Positions 33,546-41,302 of a DNA stretch of 64,000 nt are shown here, in pieces; positions within the stretch are counted from its first letter, which is position 1, and each line of letters begins with the position of its first letter. This DNA comes from a virus: positions 124,001 through 188,000 of IMG/VR virus record IMGVR_UViG_3300031576_000001, one strand, 5' to 3'. The notes under the pieces are model-generated. The model worked only from the letters and a program-made list of their open reading frames with translations. It did not search any database and had not been told where the DNA came from. A program made the position numbers and the translations under genes.

Positions 33546-33770
33546 ATGGACACGGTAGCAGCCAAGAAGAAAGACAAGACGCCAAAGGCACCCGCCCAGG
33601 ACGATCTAGCGAAAGACCTTGAGGATCTAGCGGACAAGGGCAAAGAGAAAGTCACCGTGCCTGCGCCCGCCTCCAAGGGTGACAAAAAGAAGCCCAAGCA
33701 GAAGAAAACAGCGGCAGAAGCCATTGTGGACCGGTATCTTGGGGTATCCGACGACACTGAAGCTGTGTAA
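33546..33770 (+). CDS. Small Lys/Ala-rich protein, 74 aa
   Basis: Low-complexity, strongly charged protein (KKKDKTPKAP, DDLAKDLEDLADKGKEK, KKKPKQKKTAAEA). It is probably disordered with a short C-terminal helix. It starts three bases after the GNAT-fold gene's stop and resembles that protein's Lys-rich linker in composition. It may be a partner or a DNA/polyanion-binding peptide; no function can be assigned. Confidence 0.6.
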   Translation: MDTVAAKKKDKTPKAPAQDDLAKDLEDLADKGKEKVTVPAPASKGDKKKPKQKKTAAEAIVDRYLGVSDDTEAV

Positions 33771-33797
33771 ACCCATAGCCTCTTCGTAAAGACCTAG

Positions 33798-34919
33798 ATG
33801 AGTTTTGACCGGCAGATAGACCAAGCGTGTCCGCACCAAGTCCACGAAGAGGTACTCTTTACCGAGGATGACCTTCGTACCGTGAGACCCTTGCGTCCCA
33901 TTGCCTCTGCGGGCTCTGTGAGGGTGTGGCTCAACGGTCAAACCTCCCCGGTGCCCTCGTTTGGTACACTTCTGCCTGCTGTGCTGCCAGGCACCCGCAG
34001 TGGACCTTTCACGTACCCCACCGGCAGCCTCTTGCTCCGGGTCAACGGGGCAGCCCCACAGACAATCCTCTTCCCTGGCGCCACGGGCGAGAGTCCTGAA
34101 AGGGTAGCCAGGCTGTGCAACGTCCAGGTCAAGGGTTGCCGTATGACCGTGAGCAACCAAAGGCTCATGTTGACCACGGATGAGGCTGGCAGACCGTCAA
34201 CCCTCTGGCTAGAGCCTACCCCCCTCGCGACCACGCTAGGCTTCAAGGCACAGAGGGAGGTACGGGGTCAAAGTCTACACCCAGGGTGGGTCTTGGTAAG
34301 GGACCAGAACACGCTAGACGACCGACCAACCCGGCTCATTCTCTTTGATAAGCCTCTCACGGCGTACATGAACCACGTAGAGGTCTCCTACAGCACGATC
34401 CAGCAAGAGTGCCGGCGCTGCGGGGGCACGGGGTACGAGTACGACTGGCGCTTGACGCGCAAGGGTAACTACGTAGAGGTACGTGACGAGGCACTACTCA
34501 TTCAGGAGTTCCTCAAGGACTTGCTGACCATACGTGGCTCTAACCCTTTTCACGGGTGGTATGGCTCTGAGCTAATCGAGCGCATAGGGTCCAAGATTGT
34601 GGACGGCGCCCTTCTACAGAACCTCATTGCCTCGGACGTTAGCCAGACGTTCAATCTCTGGCAGACGGTCAAGAAGGGGCAAGAGACGGTGCAACGACTC
34701 TCGGATGAGGAGTACCCTTACCGGCTCCTTTCGGTGCGTGCCAGGCAAAGCCAGGAAGACCCTACGGTGGTCTTTGTAGAGTTTACGGTGCAAAACCGGT
34801 CCCTGAAGAACATCATCCTAGAGAGGGGCTTCCGTGTTCCTGACGCTAGCGGGCTCCTTCTCTCGGCGGGGCAGGGTACGTTGCGGCAGTCCCTTCTATC
34901 GCCCACGCTGGTAGCGTGA
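33798..34919 (+). CDS. Baseplate wedge protein, gp25-like C-terminal domain
   Basis: 373 residues. The C-terminal ~130 residues have the gp25/W pattern: LLTIRGSNPFHGWYGSELIERIG, then IASDVSQTFNLW...QRLSDEEYPYRLLSV and VFVEFTVQNRS, as in the small lysozyme-fold-like wedge protein that starts sheath assembly. A CRRCGGTG motif (~205-212) forms half of a zinc finger just before it. The N-terminal ~190 residues are beta-rich. It lies 29 bases before the J-like gene, the usual gp25-gp6 order of contractile tails. The domain call is based on pattern and context, without a search. Confidence 0.65.
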   Translation: MSFDRQIDQACPHQVHEEVLFTEDDLRTVRPLRPIASAGSVRVWLNGQTSPVPSFGTLLPAVLPGTRSGPFTYPTGSLLLRVNGAAPQTILFPGATGESPERVARLCNVQVKGCRMTVSNQRLMLTTDEAGRPSTLWLEPTPLATTLGFKAQREVRGQSLHPGWVLVRDQNTLDDRPTRLILFDKPLTAYMNHVEVSYSTIQQECRRCGGTGYEYDWRLTRKGNYVEVRDEALLIQEFLKDLLTIRGSNPFHGWYGSELIERIGSKIVDGALLQNLIASDVSQTFNLWQTVKKGQETVQRLSDEEYPYRLLSVRARQSQEDPTVVFVEFTVQNRSLKNIILERGFRVPDASGLLLSAGQGTLRQSLLSPTLVA

Positions 34920-34948
34920 AAGACGTAAAAGGGTCAGGCTAGGTTGCA

Positions 34949-37900
34949 ATGGCTACAGCTCCCCAAGTTTACAGCCGCGACGGTGTAACCCTCGTTACCA
35001 ACCTGACGTACACCACCAACGAGACCGCTGTGACCATCACGGGCGTAGTCACGGTGCAAACGGTGGACATTCAGGTTTCGGTCAACGGGGGTAACTTTGT
35101 ATCCGACCCCGCCCTCATCCTCTTTGACCTGACCGCTTTCACGTTTCCCAACCCGGCTAGCTACCCCACGGGGTTCGTTCTTCAGCCTGGGACCAACACG
35201 TTTCAGTTCCGAACCATTGACATTCTTGGTGCCGTGTCCCCTCCGGCGACCGTGACGGTCCTTAGCATTGCCGCCTCTTTCATCAACAACGTCACCGTCC
35301 CTAGCGGTATCCGCCTGCGTAGACGCCGCGACGCAATAGACCTCCTCATCGCCAAGCCGGGGTTGGAGTTCTCAGCCAACGGGACACCGCTACCCAGCAC
35401 CTTCCGGGGGTATAACGTGTACGCCTCTTCGTCGCCAGGGGGCGAGGGTACGGGGTACTACAAGGTCAACGAGAACCTGTTGACCCTCACGGACGGGGCG
35501 TACTTTGAGGAAGACGCCTCCACGGTGTTCTCCGACACGACAACCTGGGCAAACACCAACCAACAGCTTCTCCGGGTCAAGGTCTCCGAAGAGGATGAGT
35601 TTGGTAACGAGCTAGCGATCAGGCTGGACAGAACCTACGCAATAGGCATTTACAGCGACAAGCTACGCTACACGTCGGGCGTAGAGACCGTCACTTTGAT
35701 TGACTTCGTTAGGTTTAGGCACACGCGCACGGGGGGCGTGGGTCTCATCAATGAAGACCAGTTCTCCAACGTAGATGACACAGAGCCGCTGTACTACGTG
35801 GTCACGGGCGTTTACTTTGACCCTCTGACCAACACGGTCTTTGAGTCACCGTACAGCCAAGAGGTACTGGGGGCTCCCCTTGTTCTGGACACTGCCATTC
35901 TGGACTTGCCGCAGGTGACCAGGCTGCAAATCCAGACGAGCTTTATCCAGTCGGTCAACCGGGTTTTGCAAGAGCTGTCCCTGATACCGGGCTCGACCAT
36001 GAGGGACGTAACGATTGACCCCTTCTCCTCTGAGTTTGAGCGGGTGTGGTTTCTCCTCGACTTTGTTCACCGTAGCCAGAGCTTCCTCACGCTCTTGCAG
36101 ATTGACGACCCTAACGGGGACGGTACCAGCGACCCCGTAGCCCAGACAGCGTACAAGGTAGCCCTCAAGGCGGCTCTGGGTTTTACGTCGGACAGCGCCA
36201 CGCAAGCGCTCATTGACACGGCGTTTGAGAAACTAGGGTCCAACCAGGACGTAACACGGCTCCCCGGCAGACCCGCGGTAGGTCAGGCTGTTTTTTACAG
36301 TGAGGCGCGGCCCACCGTGGACCTCACTGTGCCTGCGGGCACCACGGTTACCTCTCGGGCGGACGAGGATCTAGGGCTCTCCACCCAGAGGTTCCGGGTG
36401 GGGGGCTCCTTCGTACTCACCGCGGCGAACGCAGACGCCTTCTACAATTTTGACACCAAGAGGTACGAGATTGTAGCGGACATTGTAGCCGAGTCCAGTG
36501 GAGGGGCGGGTAACGTGCCAGCGGGTCAGATTGACTCGGCTAGCGGTGTCAATGGGCTCTCCGTGATCAACACGGAGGCTACCGTGTTCGGGCTAGACCG
36601 GGAGACCAACGCTCAGCTAGCGGAGCGAGCCATCCTCAAGACCTCTTCGGTGGACACGGGCACAGAGGGGGGCTACCTCCTGGCGGTCATCGGTCAGCCC
36701 GGGGTGCTCAAAACCAAGATCGTCAAGTCGGGTGACCCCCTCATGATGAGGGATTACGACGATCTACGCAAGAAGCACATTGGCGGGAAGGTGGACATCT
36801 GGATACAAGGGCTAAGGGAGCGTCAGGTCACGGAGCAGTTTGCGTTCACCTTTGAGATAGCCCGCGACGTGCTTTGCACCATCGTGGACCTCCCTACGTT
36901 GACGCTCCGTGTCAACGACTCACGGGTAACGCCTACCACGCCGATCCTCGAAATCCTGAACAACCCGGTCAATGGGTTGGGGGTACGAAACGTCACACTG
37001 GGTCAGGATTACGACGTGACAGGGGTAATCATCATTGACTACCAGACCTTCAAGCTCAACACGGCGATACCTCAGCCCGTGACCTTCAAGGATGACCTGA
37101 TTATTGCGGACTACAGGTTCCGTAGTTCGCCCGACTTTGCATTCACCTTTCAGCCGATCAGAAGGGTTACCTCTGTGGTGGGTGAAGTCTCGGGCTCACT
37201 CAACTCCACGACAGGCTACAAGGTGTTCAAGGCAGAAGACCCCTTGTTCAACGGGGAGAGCACGCTAGCCAAAGACTTCCTCAGAATCACACAGAGCAAT
37301 GGGGTGCCCACGGGTCAGGGCATAGCGGTCAACGCAGAGGTGCATGTGCTCATCGGGTTCTTTGAGGAGCCCTTGAACTTTATCGGGATCAACACCCAGA
37401 CCATCAGGGTCTTCTCGGCTGACCGTACCGTGGAGTACAACGGACCTGAAGACCCCTTGCCGGACTTCACGATTGTGGTGGGTACCCCTACGCGCCCTGT
37501 GAAGATCGTAAGGACGCCCGCCTCTCTCATCGTCAATGGCCAGACGGTGAGCGTGGATTACGAGCACGACGAGAACATGGTGGTGACCTACGTGGTCAAT
37601 GACCTCCTCCAAACCGTGCAAGGCGTCGTCAACAAGATGCGTCACGTCACGGCGGACGTGGTAGTCAAACAAGCCGTGGACAACCCCCTCTCTTTGGAAA
37701 CCACGGTTCAACTAAAGGCTGGCGCCACCAAAGATAAGGTGGACCCCCAGATCCGTACCAGGGTCAGCCAAGAGCTAAACCAAAAACTCATCGGTCAAGG
37801 GAGCGCTCAGTCCGACATTATCGCCGTGGTAGACAACACCAGCGGGGTTGACTTTGAGATCGTACCCCTCGCCAGAATGGCGTACAGCGACGGCGCCCGG

Positions 37901-38395
37901 AGAATCCGTGAGACTCTTGCCTCAGAGTTCTTGCCCGTGCCCGCCATGAACCAGGGAGGTCAGTCGGTTTACCTTTCAGAGGTATCCTTGCAGTTCCCTA
38001 CCACGGACGGCGGGGGTAACGAGACCGAGCACAAAGGCGTCTTCCAAGACGATGTAGCCCTCACCCTCTCCGCTGACACGGTAAGCGTAGGCGCTGCGCC
38101 TGACCAAGCCTTCATTATCGGAGCGAAAGGTGCCTCCCTCCCGGGCTACAGTGATGACGTGACCCTGCAAAACGCGGGCTTTGTCACGGTAGAAGCACGG
38201 GACGCAGAACGGGCGAAGAGGTCCGGTAACCGTGTCCTTGTGGCCCTGCTCACCCCAGACACGCCAGCCTCGCACCTCTACGCCGTCTCCTACGTGGTCA
38301 GGGGCGACAAGGGCGCCAAAGACATACCCGCCGCCCAGGTCGAAGCGATCAGCCTGGGTTCCCTGGTTATTACCTACTCCACGCCCAAGATTTGA
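34949..38395 (+). CDS. Baseplate J-like (gp6-like) wedge protein
   Basis: 1148 residues. The segment GGAGNVPAGQIDSASGVNGL (~518-537), followed by NTEATVFGLDRETNAQLAERA, is the hallmark of the Baseplate_J family (G..GNV.AG.I.....V.G...V.N......G.D.ET...L..R). These proteins dimerise to form the wedge ring around the hub. The N-terminus (~1-330) adds beta domains with an immunoglobulin-like feel. The C-terminus after ~780 is a further beta extension. Starts at ATG 34949, 29 bases after the gp25-like gene. Its end overlaps the convergent minus-strand gene by 26 bases. Confidence 0.85.
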   Translation: MATAPQVYSRDGVTLVTNLTYTTNETAVTITGVVTVQTVDIQVSVNGGNFVSDPALILFDLTAFTFPNPASYPTGFVLQPGTNTFQFRTIDILGAVSPPATVTVLSIAASFINNVTVPSGIRLRRRRDAIDLLIAKPGLEFSANGTPLPSTFRGYNVYASSSPGGEGTGYYKVNENLLTLTDGAYFEEDASTVFSDTTTWANTNQQLLRVKVSEEDEFGNELAIRLDRTYAIGIYSDKLRYTSGVETVTLIDFVRFRHTRTGGVGLINEDQFSNVDDTEPLYYVVTGVYFDPLTNTVFESPYSQEVLGAPLVLDTAILDLPQVTRLQIQTSFIQSVNRVLQELSLIPGSTMRDVTIDPFSSEFERVWFLLDFVHRSQSFLTLLQIDDPNGDGTSDPVAQTAYKVALKAALGFTSDSATQALIDTAFEKLGSNQDVTRLPGRPAVGQAVFYSEARPTVDLTVPAGTTVTSRADEDLGLSTQRFRVGGSFVLTAANADAFYNFDTKRYEIVADIVAESSGGAGNVPAGQIDSASGVNGLSVINTEATVFGLDRETNAQLAERAILKTSSVDTGTEGGYLLAVIGQPGVLKTKIVKSGDPLMMRDYDDLRKKHIGGKVDIWIQGLRERQVTEQFAFTFEIARDVLCTIVDLPTLTLRVNDSRVTPTTPILEILNNPVNGLGVRNVTLGQDYDVTGVIIIDYQTFKLNTAIPQPVTFKDDLIIADYRFRSSPDFAFTFQPIRRVTSVVGEVSGSLNSTTGYKVFKAEDPLFNGESTLAKDFLRITQSNGVPTGQGIAVNAEVHVLIGFFEEPLNFIGINTQTIRVFSADRTVEYNGPEDPLPDFTIVVGTPTRPVKIVRTPASLIVNGQTVSVDYEHDENMVVTYVVNDLLQTVQGVVNKMRHVTADVVVKQAVDNPLSLETTVQLKAGATKDKVDPQIRTRVSQELNQKLIGQGSAQSDIIAVVDNTSGVDFEIVPLARMAYSDGARRIRETLASEFLPVPAMNQGGQSVYLSEVSLQFPTTDGGGNETEHKGVFQDDVALTLSADTVSVGAAPDQAFIIGAKGASLPGYSDDVTLQNAGFVTVEARDAERAKRSGNRVLVALLTPDTPASHLYAVSYVVRGDKGAKDIPAAQVEAISLGSLVITYSTPKI

Positions 38396-38708
38396 GTAAG
38401 TGCCTCGCCCCGTGTAAGCAAGGCGTGGTGTCGGAACCCTCTTCGGTCGCCGTGCTGGACAACTTCTGCGGAGAGAGCAGCATACTGGCGTAAGCCTTGC
38501 ATACGAGAACGTCGAGACGGCGTAGACGATTAGCCTCTTTGCTCAGGCGGATAGCCTCCGCTTGGTCGCGTGCCTGGCAGATCAGGTCGGCAACATCCCT
38601 CATGTGGATCACGCCCAAGAGGAGGTACATGAAGTTCTCGACGACTCCGTTGAGCTTGTCTAGCTCGTAAGGGGTGGCGCCGTGGTTGGGTTTGGGGTTC
38701 TCGGTCAT
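38370..38708 (-). CDS. Hypothetical protein, 112 aa
   Basis: ATG 38708 overlaps the preceding stop (ATGA), which fixes the start; the upstream continuation of the frame is shadow sequence. The product is helical: YELDKLNGVVENFMYLLLGV, then DLICQARDQAEAIRLSKEANRLRRLDVL. No motif is recognised. It is the second gene of a minus-strand pair controlled by repeat copy 3 and ends 26 bases inside the convergent J-like gene. Confidence 0.6.
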   Translation of the reverse strand: MTENPKPNHGATPYELDKLNGVVENFMYLLLGVIHMRDVADLICQARDQAEAIRLSKEANRLRRLDVLVCKAYASMLLSPQKLSSTATEEGSDTTPCLHGARHLLKSWAWSR

Positions 38709-38974
38709 AACTCGTCCTCTACACCGCAGGCGTTCAGGTCGCTCGGAGGGAACACACGCACTTCCACCGTCTTGACCTCGGGCGTGACCCCAAGGTACTT
38801 TTTGACCCAAGCCTCCCCGTTGCCCTTGCGCACGTCCATCTTGAAGACCGGAGGCAGCCCGTGAAACCTTGGGTAGGGTAGCGGGGCGTCGCCCGGGGGG
38901 TACAGGAACACCTTGTCATGCGTGGGGTACACGTAAACCACCACGCGAGCAATCGGCAGACTGAGAGGCAACAT
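38705..38974 (-). CDS. Hypothetical protein, 89 aa
   Basis: ATG 38974 lies behind GGTGTAAGGGGGTGTC, the ribosome-site motif shared by genes downstream of the repeat elements. The N-terminus is hydrophobic (LPLSLPIARVVVYVY) and the rest is mixed beta with Pro. It could be a small soluble barrel; no motif is recognised. It is the first gene after repeat copy 3 on the minus strand and is coupled to the next gene by an ATGA overlap. Confidence 0.6.
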   Translation of the reverse strand: MLPLSLPIARVVVYVYPTHDKVFLYPPGDAPLPYPRFHGLPPVFKMDVRKGNGEAWVKKYLGVTPEVKTVEVRVFPPSDLNACGVEDEL

Positions 38975-39181
38975 GACACCCCCTTACACCGCCTCTCGGG
39001 GGGTTGTCTAGAGCCCTGTAGTATGGGTCTCTTTACACCCACCTCGACCTACAAGTGTATGGAGAAATTCTGTCGGTGCACACTGGAGTCCTCCCCTCGG
39101 GGCTCACTGATAAAAACATCGTAAAAAGTGGCAGGGTCATCTTAGACCTACCCGGAAGTTCCATATGGGTCTGTATGGAAA
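38975..39181 (-). repeat. Repeated leader element, copy 3
   Basis: Read on the minus strand, it contains TTTACGATGTTTTTATCA, then a hairpin with GAGCCCC / GGAGGACTC (about 39084-39110) and a second hairpin TGGGT/ACCCA (about 39022-39042) before the start at 38974. It diverges most from the others: one arm has CAGTG instead of CACTG, breaking a pair. It also carries an extra palindrome-like CCATA...TATGG at the upstream end (39160-39177). Confidence 0.8.
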
Positions 39182-39193
39182 CCAAGAGGGCTC

Positions 39194-39403
39194 TCAGGTC
39201 TTCAAGAGACGACCATCGCACCCTCGGTGGAAGGTGGGTATGTACACGCCCTCTCTAGAGGGACCGCCCGGGGGGTGCCGTCTGTACTCTTTTCCGCAGA
39301 GGTGGCAGAGCGCGCCGCCGTTTACTCGGTGGCACTCTTCTACGGTGTCGCACCAGTCAACGAACCAGGGGCATCCTCCCACAGGGAGCACCACGCATCG
39401 CAT
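39194..39403 (-). CDS. Small Cys-rich protein, 69 aa
   Basis: Seven cysteines in 69 residues, including CHLCGK (zinc-finger-like) and a late HRGC. This density favours a metal-binding protein over the plus-strand frame on the opposite side. GGAAAGAAC precedes the start. It lies just upstream of repeat copy 3 on the same strand. Function unknown. Confidence 0.5.
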   Translation of the reverse strand: MRCVVLPVGGCPWFVDWCDTVEECHRVNGGALCHLCGKEYRRHPPGGPSREGVYIPTFHRGCDGRLLKT

Positions 39404-39438
39404 CTTTAGTTCTTTCCTGCTACCTGTAGGCAGAGTGC

Positions 39439-40635
39439 ATGACTGAGGGTTACGGACGAGACGACTACGGCAGGGGTCGCTACGGCTCTACGCCAGCGCT
39501 GGGGCTTACCAATGCCTTCTCGCTGGGTCCAACCTCGGCGGTATTGCAGTTCACGGCGCCCCTGGACCTTACCCACGGGTCCACGCTGGACCCGCTGTCC
39601 TACAGTATACCGGGGCTCACGGTTCTCTCGGTCCAAGTCCTCTTCCCTGACGTACTCCGGCTGGTCACGACGGTTCAAGGGTGGGTTCTGTACGAGGTCA
39701 CGGTACACCCCTCAGTCAGGAGTACCTCTCGGCTACCCATAGAGATTGACCAGCGCGTAGACACCTTCTCTGGGTACGCCACGACCCCCTCCTTCTTTGC
39801 TACGGCGCAAAGCAGCACAAGGGTCCAGGTCATTGCCGGGGCGGACCTCCTTAGTGACCTGGCGCTGGCCGCAGCCTCGTCCTACCAAGTCTTTGACCTC
39901 CTGGGCAACCCGGTACCCGTCATCCTGGCGACGCCTCGTACCTACCTTGGGGTGACAAGGCGGGTAGACCTTGACCTGGGCGTAGCCCTCCTACCCAACC
40001 AGTTCTACCGGGTGGTCGTGGCCAACGTGGTTTTCACGGTGGACGGTCGAAACCTCGTGCCTAACGAGGCAACCTTCCTGTGGAAGCCCAAGCCGTTGAC
40101 GGTAGCGGCAGCCATCCCCGACTTCAGCGGAGAGGTCTCCGGGGGGCTCTTTGGTACGCCGGCAGGCTTGGTCTTCTTCTCGCCCTCCCTAGAGGACGTA
40201 GCCCCTCTCAGCGCTATACAGATCGACGAGCTATCGGTTTGTAGTCGTGCCTACGAGGTCTATGAGTACCCAAAGCCAGTTGACCCCTTGCCCCTGTCCA
40301 CCTTCGGGGGCTACAACCCAGGGCAGACCAACAACACGGCGTATGTCCTGTGGGCTCCCTTCCCCAGACTAAACGAAGCCAAGATGGCGCTGTCTGCCAT
40401 CTACCCCGAGGTCTACGCCGGGGCTAACAGTGGTCGCTGCGTTGCCGTGCTAGACGAGCCTCATGACCCCCTCTTGGTATCCCTGCTCAATAACCCCTAC
40501 TGGCAGACCTTCGGTACGGGCGTCCTGCACCCCTTCAAGACAGCTAGTAACCTGGCACCTATACCAGCCGGCACCACAACCACAATCACCATCGTCCCCT
40601 TATCCCCTACCGTGAACTACGCACAATGTACATGA
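39439..40635 (+). CDS. Structural protein of the fibre block, 398 aa
   Basis: ATG 39439 with AGGCAG upstream. The N-terminus is Gly/Arg/Tyr-rich (EGYGRDDYGRGRYGS). The rest is beta-rich with several immunoglobulin-like stretches (VLQFTAPLDLTHGSTL, YRVVVANVVFTVDGRNL), which recall 'V.F...L....A....Y.V' domains. No catalytic motif was seen. It opens the plus-strand fibre block and its end overlaps the next start, so it is likely a tail-fibre attachment or baseplate-periphery protein. Inferred from context. Confidence 0.6.
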   Translation: MTEGYGRDDYGRGRYGSTPALGLTNAFSLGPTSAVLQFTAPLDLTHGSTLDPLSYSIPGLTVLSVQVLFPDVLRLVTTVQGWVLYEVTVHPSVRSTSRLPIEIDQRVDTFSGYATTPSFFATAQSSTRVQVIAGADLLSDLALAAASSYQVFDLLGNPVPVILATPRTYLGVTRRVDLDLGVALLPNQFYRVVVANVVFTVDGRNLVPNEATFLWKPKPLTVAAAIPDFSGEVSGGLFGTPAGLVFFSPSLEDVAPLSAIQIDELSVCSRAYEVYEYPKPVDPLPLSTFGGYNPGQTNNTAYVLWAPFPRLNEAKMALSAIYPEVYAGANSGRCVAVLDEPHDPLLVSLLNNPYWQTFGTGVLHPFKTASNLAPIPAGTTTTITIVPLSPTVNYAQCT

Positions 40636-41267
40636 AAGAAATCGCAAACCGCGCACTCGCCAAGGTGGCCATGCAACTAGGCTACCGCCCCCTGGAGGAT
40701 ACTGTCTCTGGCTTCCGCGGAGAGGTCTTCATGGAGCTACGCGACGGTGCGTCTGGTAAGCTGATAGACAAGAGGCACCAAAAAAACCTGATTGTTAAGG
40801 ACTTTTCAGTACTTCTTGCCCGCTTGGCAAAGAACAATCAGGAGCCCCCAAAGGGTCTTTTCTGTCTTGCTGTGGGCACTGGTGACATAGGGTGGAACCC
40901 CATGGCGCCCCCAGCGCCAACGAACACCCAGAGGTCACTCTACGCTGAAATCTCGCGTAAGGTGTTCGCTAGCACCACGTTTATTGACGGCGCTGGTATC
41001 CCTGTAGGCATACCGACTAACGTGGTGGACTTCACGACCACGTTTACAGAGAGCGAGGCTGTTGGACCTCTGGTGGAAATGGGTTTGCTGGGGGGTAACA
41101 TCTCAACAAACCTGGCTATAAAGAACCCTACGCTGCCACCAAACGGACCGTACAATCCCCTAACGGACCTCACACTAACCGAGTCGCTTGGGAATTACTT
41201 GACGTTCGCTGTTTTGAATAAGCCGCCTACGGCGACCCTCACGATTACCTGGAGAATTCAGTTCTGA
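40632..41267 (+). CDS. Tail/fibre-associated virion protein, 211 aa
   Basis: ATG 40632 overlaps the previous stop as ATGA; an in-frame ATG six bases upstream is possible. Residues ~28-110 show the pattern GEVFMELRDGASGKLIDKRHQKNLIV, then FCLAVGTGDIGW and RSLYAEISRKVF. This 'D...G.......N.I' plus 'LAVGTG' layout occurs in many short phage virion proteins near fibre genes. The remainder is beta-rich. There is no enzymatic signature. Confidence 0.6.
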   Translation: MKEIANRALAKVAMQLGYRPLEDTVSGFRGEVFMELRDGASGKLIDKRHQKNLIVKDFSVLLARLAKNNQEPPKGLFCLAVGTGDIGWNPMAPPAPTNTQRSLYAEISRKVFASTTFIDGAGIPVGIPTNVVDFTTTFTESEAVGPLVEMGLLGGNISTNLAIKNPTLPPNGPYNPLTDLTLTESLGNYLTFAVLNKPPTATLTITWRIQF

Positions 41268-41302
41268 TATGTACTCTTTCTTTCACCTAGAGGGCTTCTG
41301 AC

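Noticed and set aside
39227-39409. Plus-strand frame of 60 codons opposite the Cys-rich gene
   Set aside because: The minus-strand product has clustered cysteines and a ribosome-like GGAAAG. The plus frame has neither.
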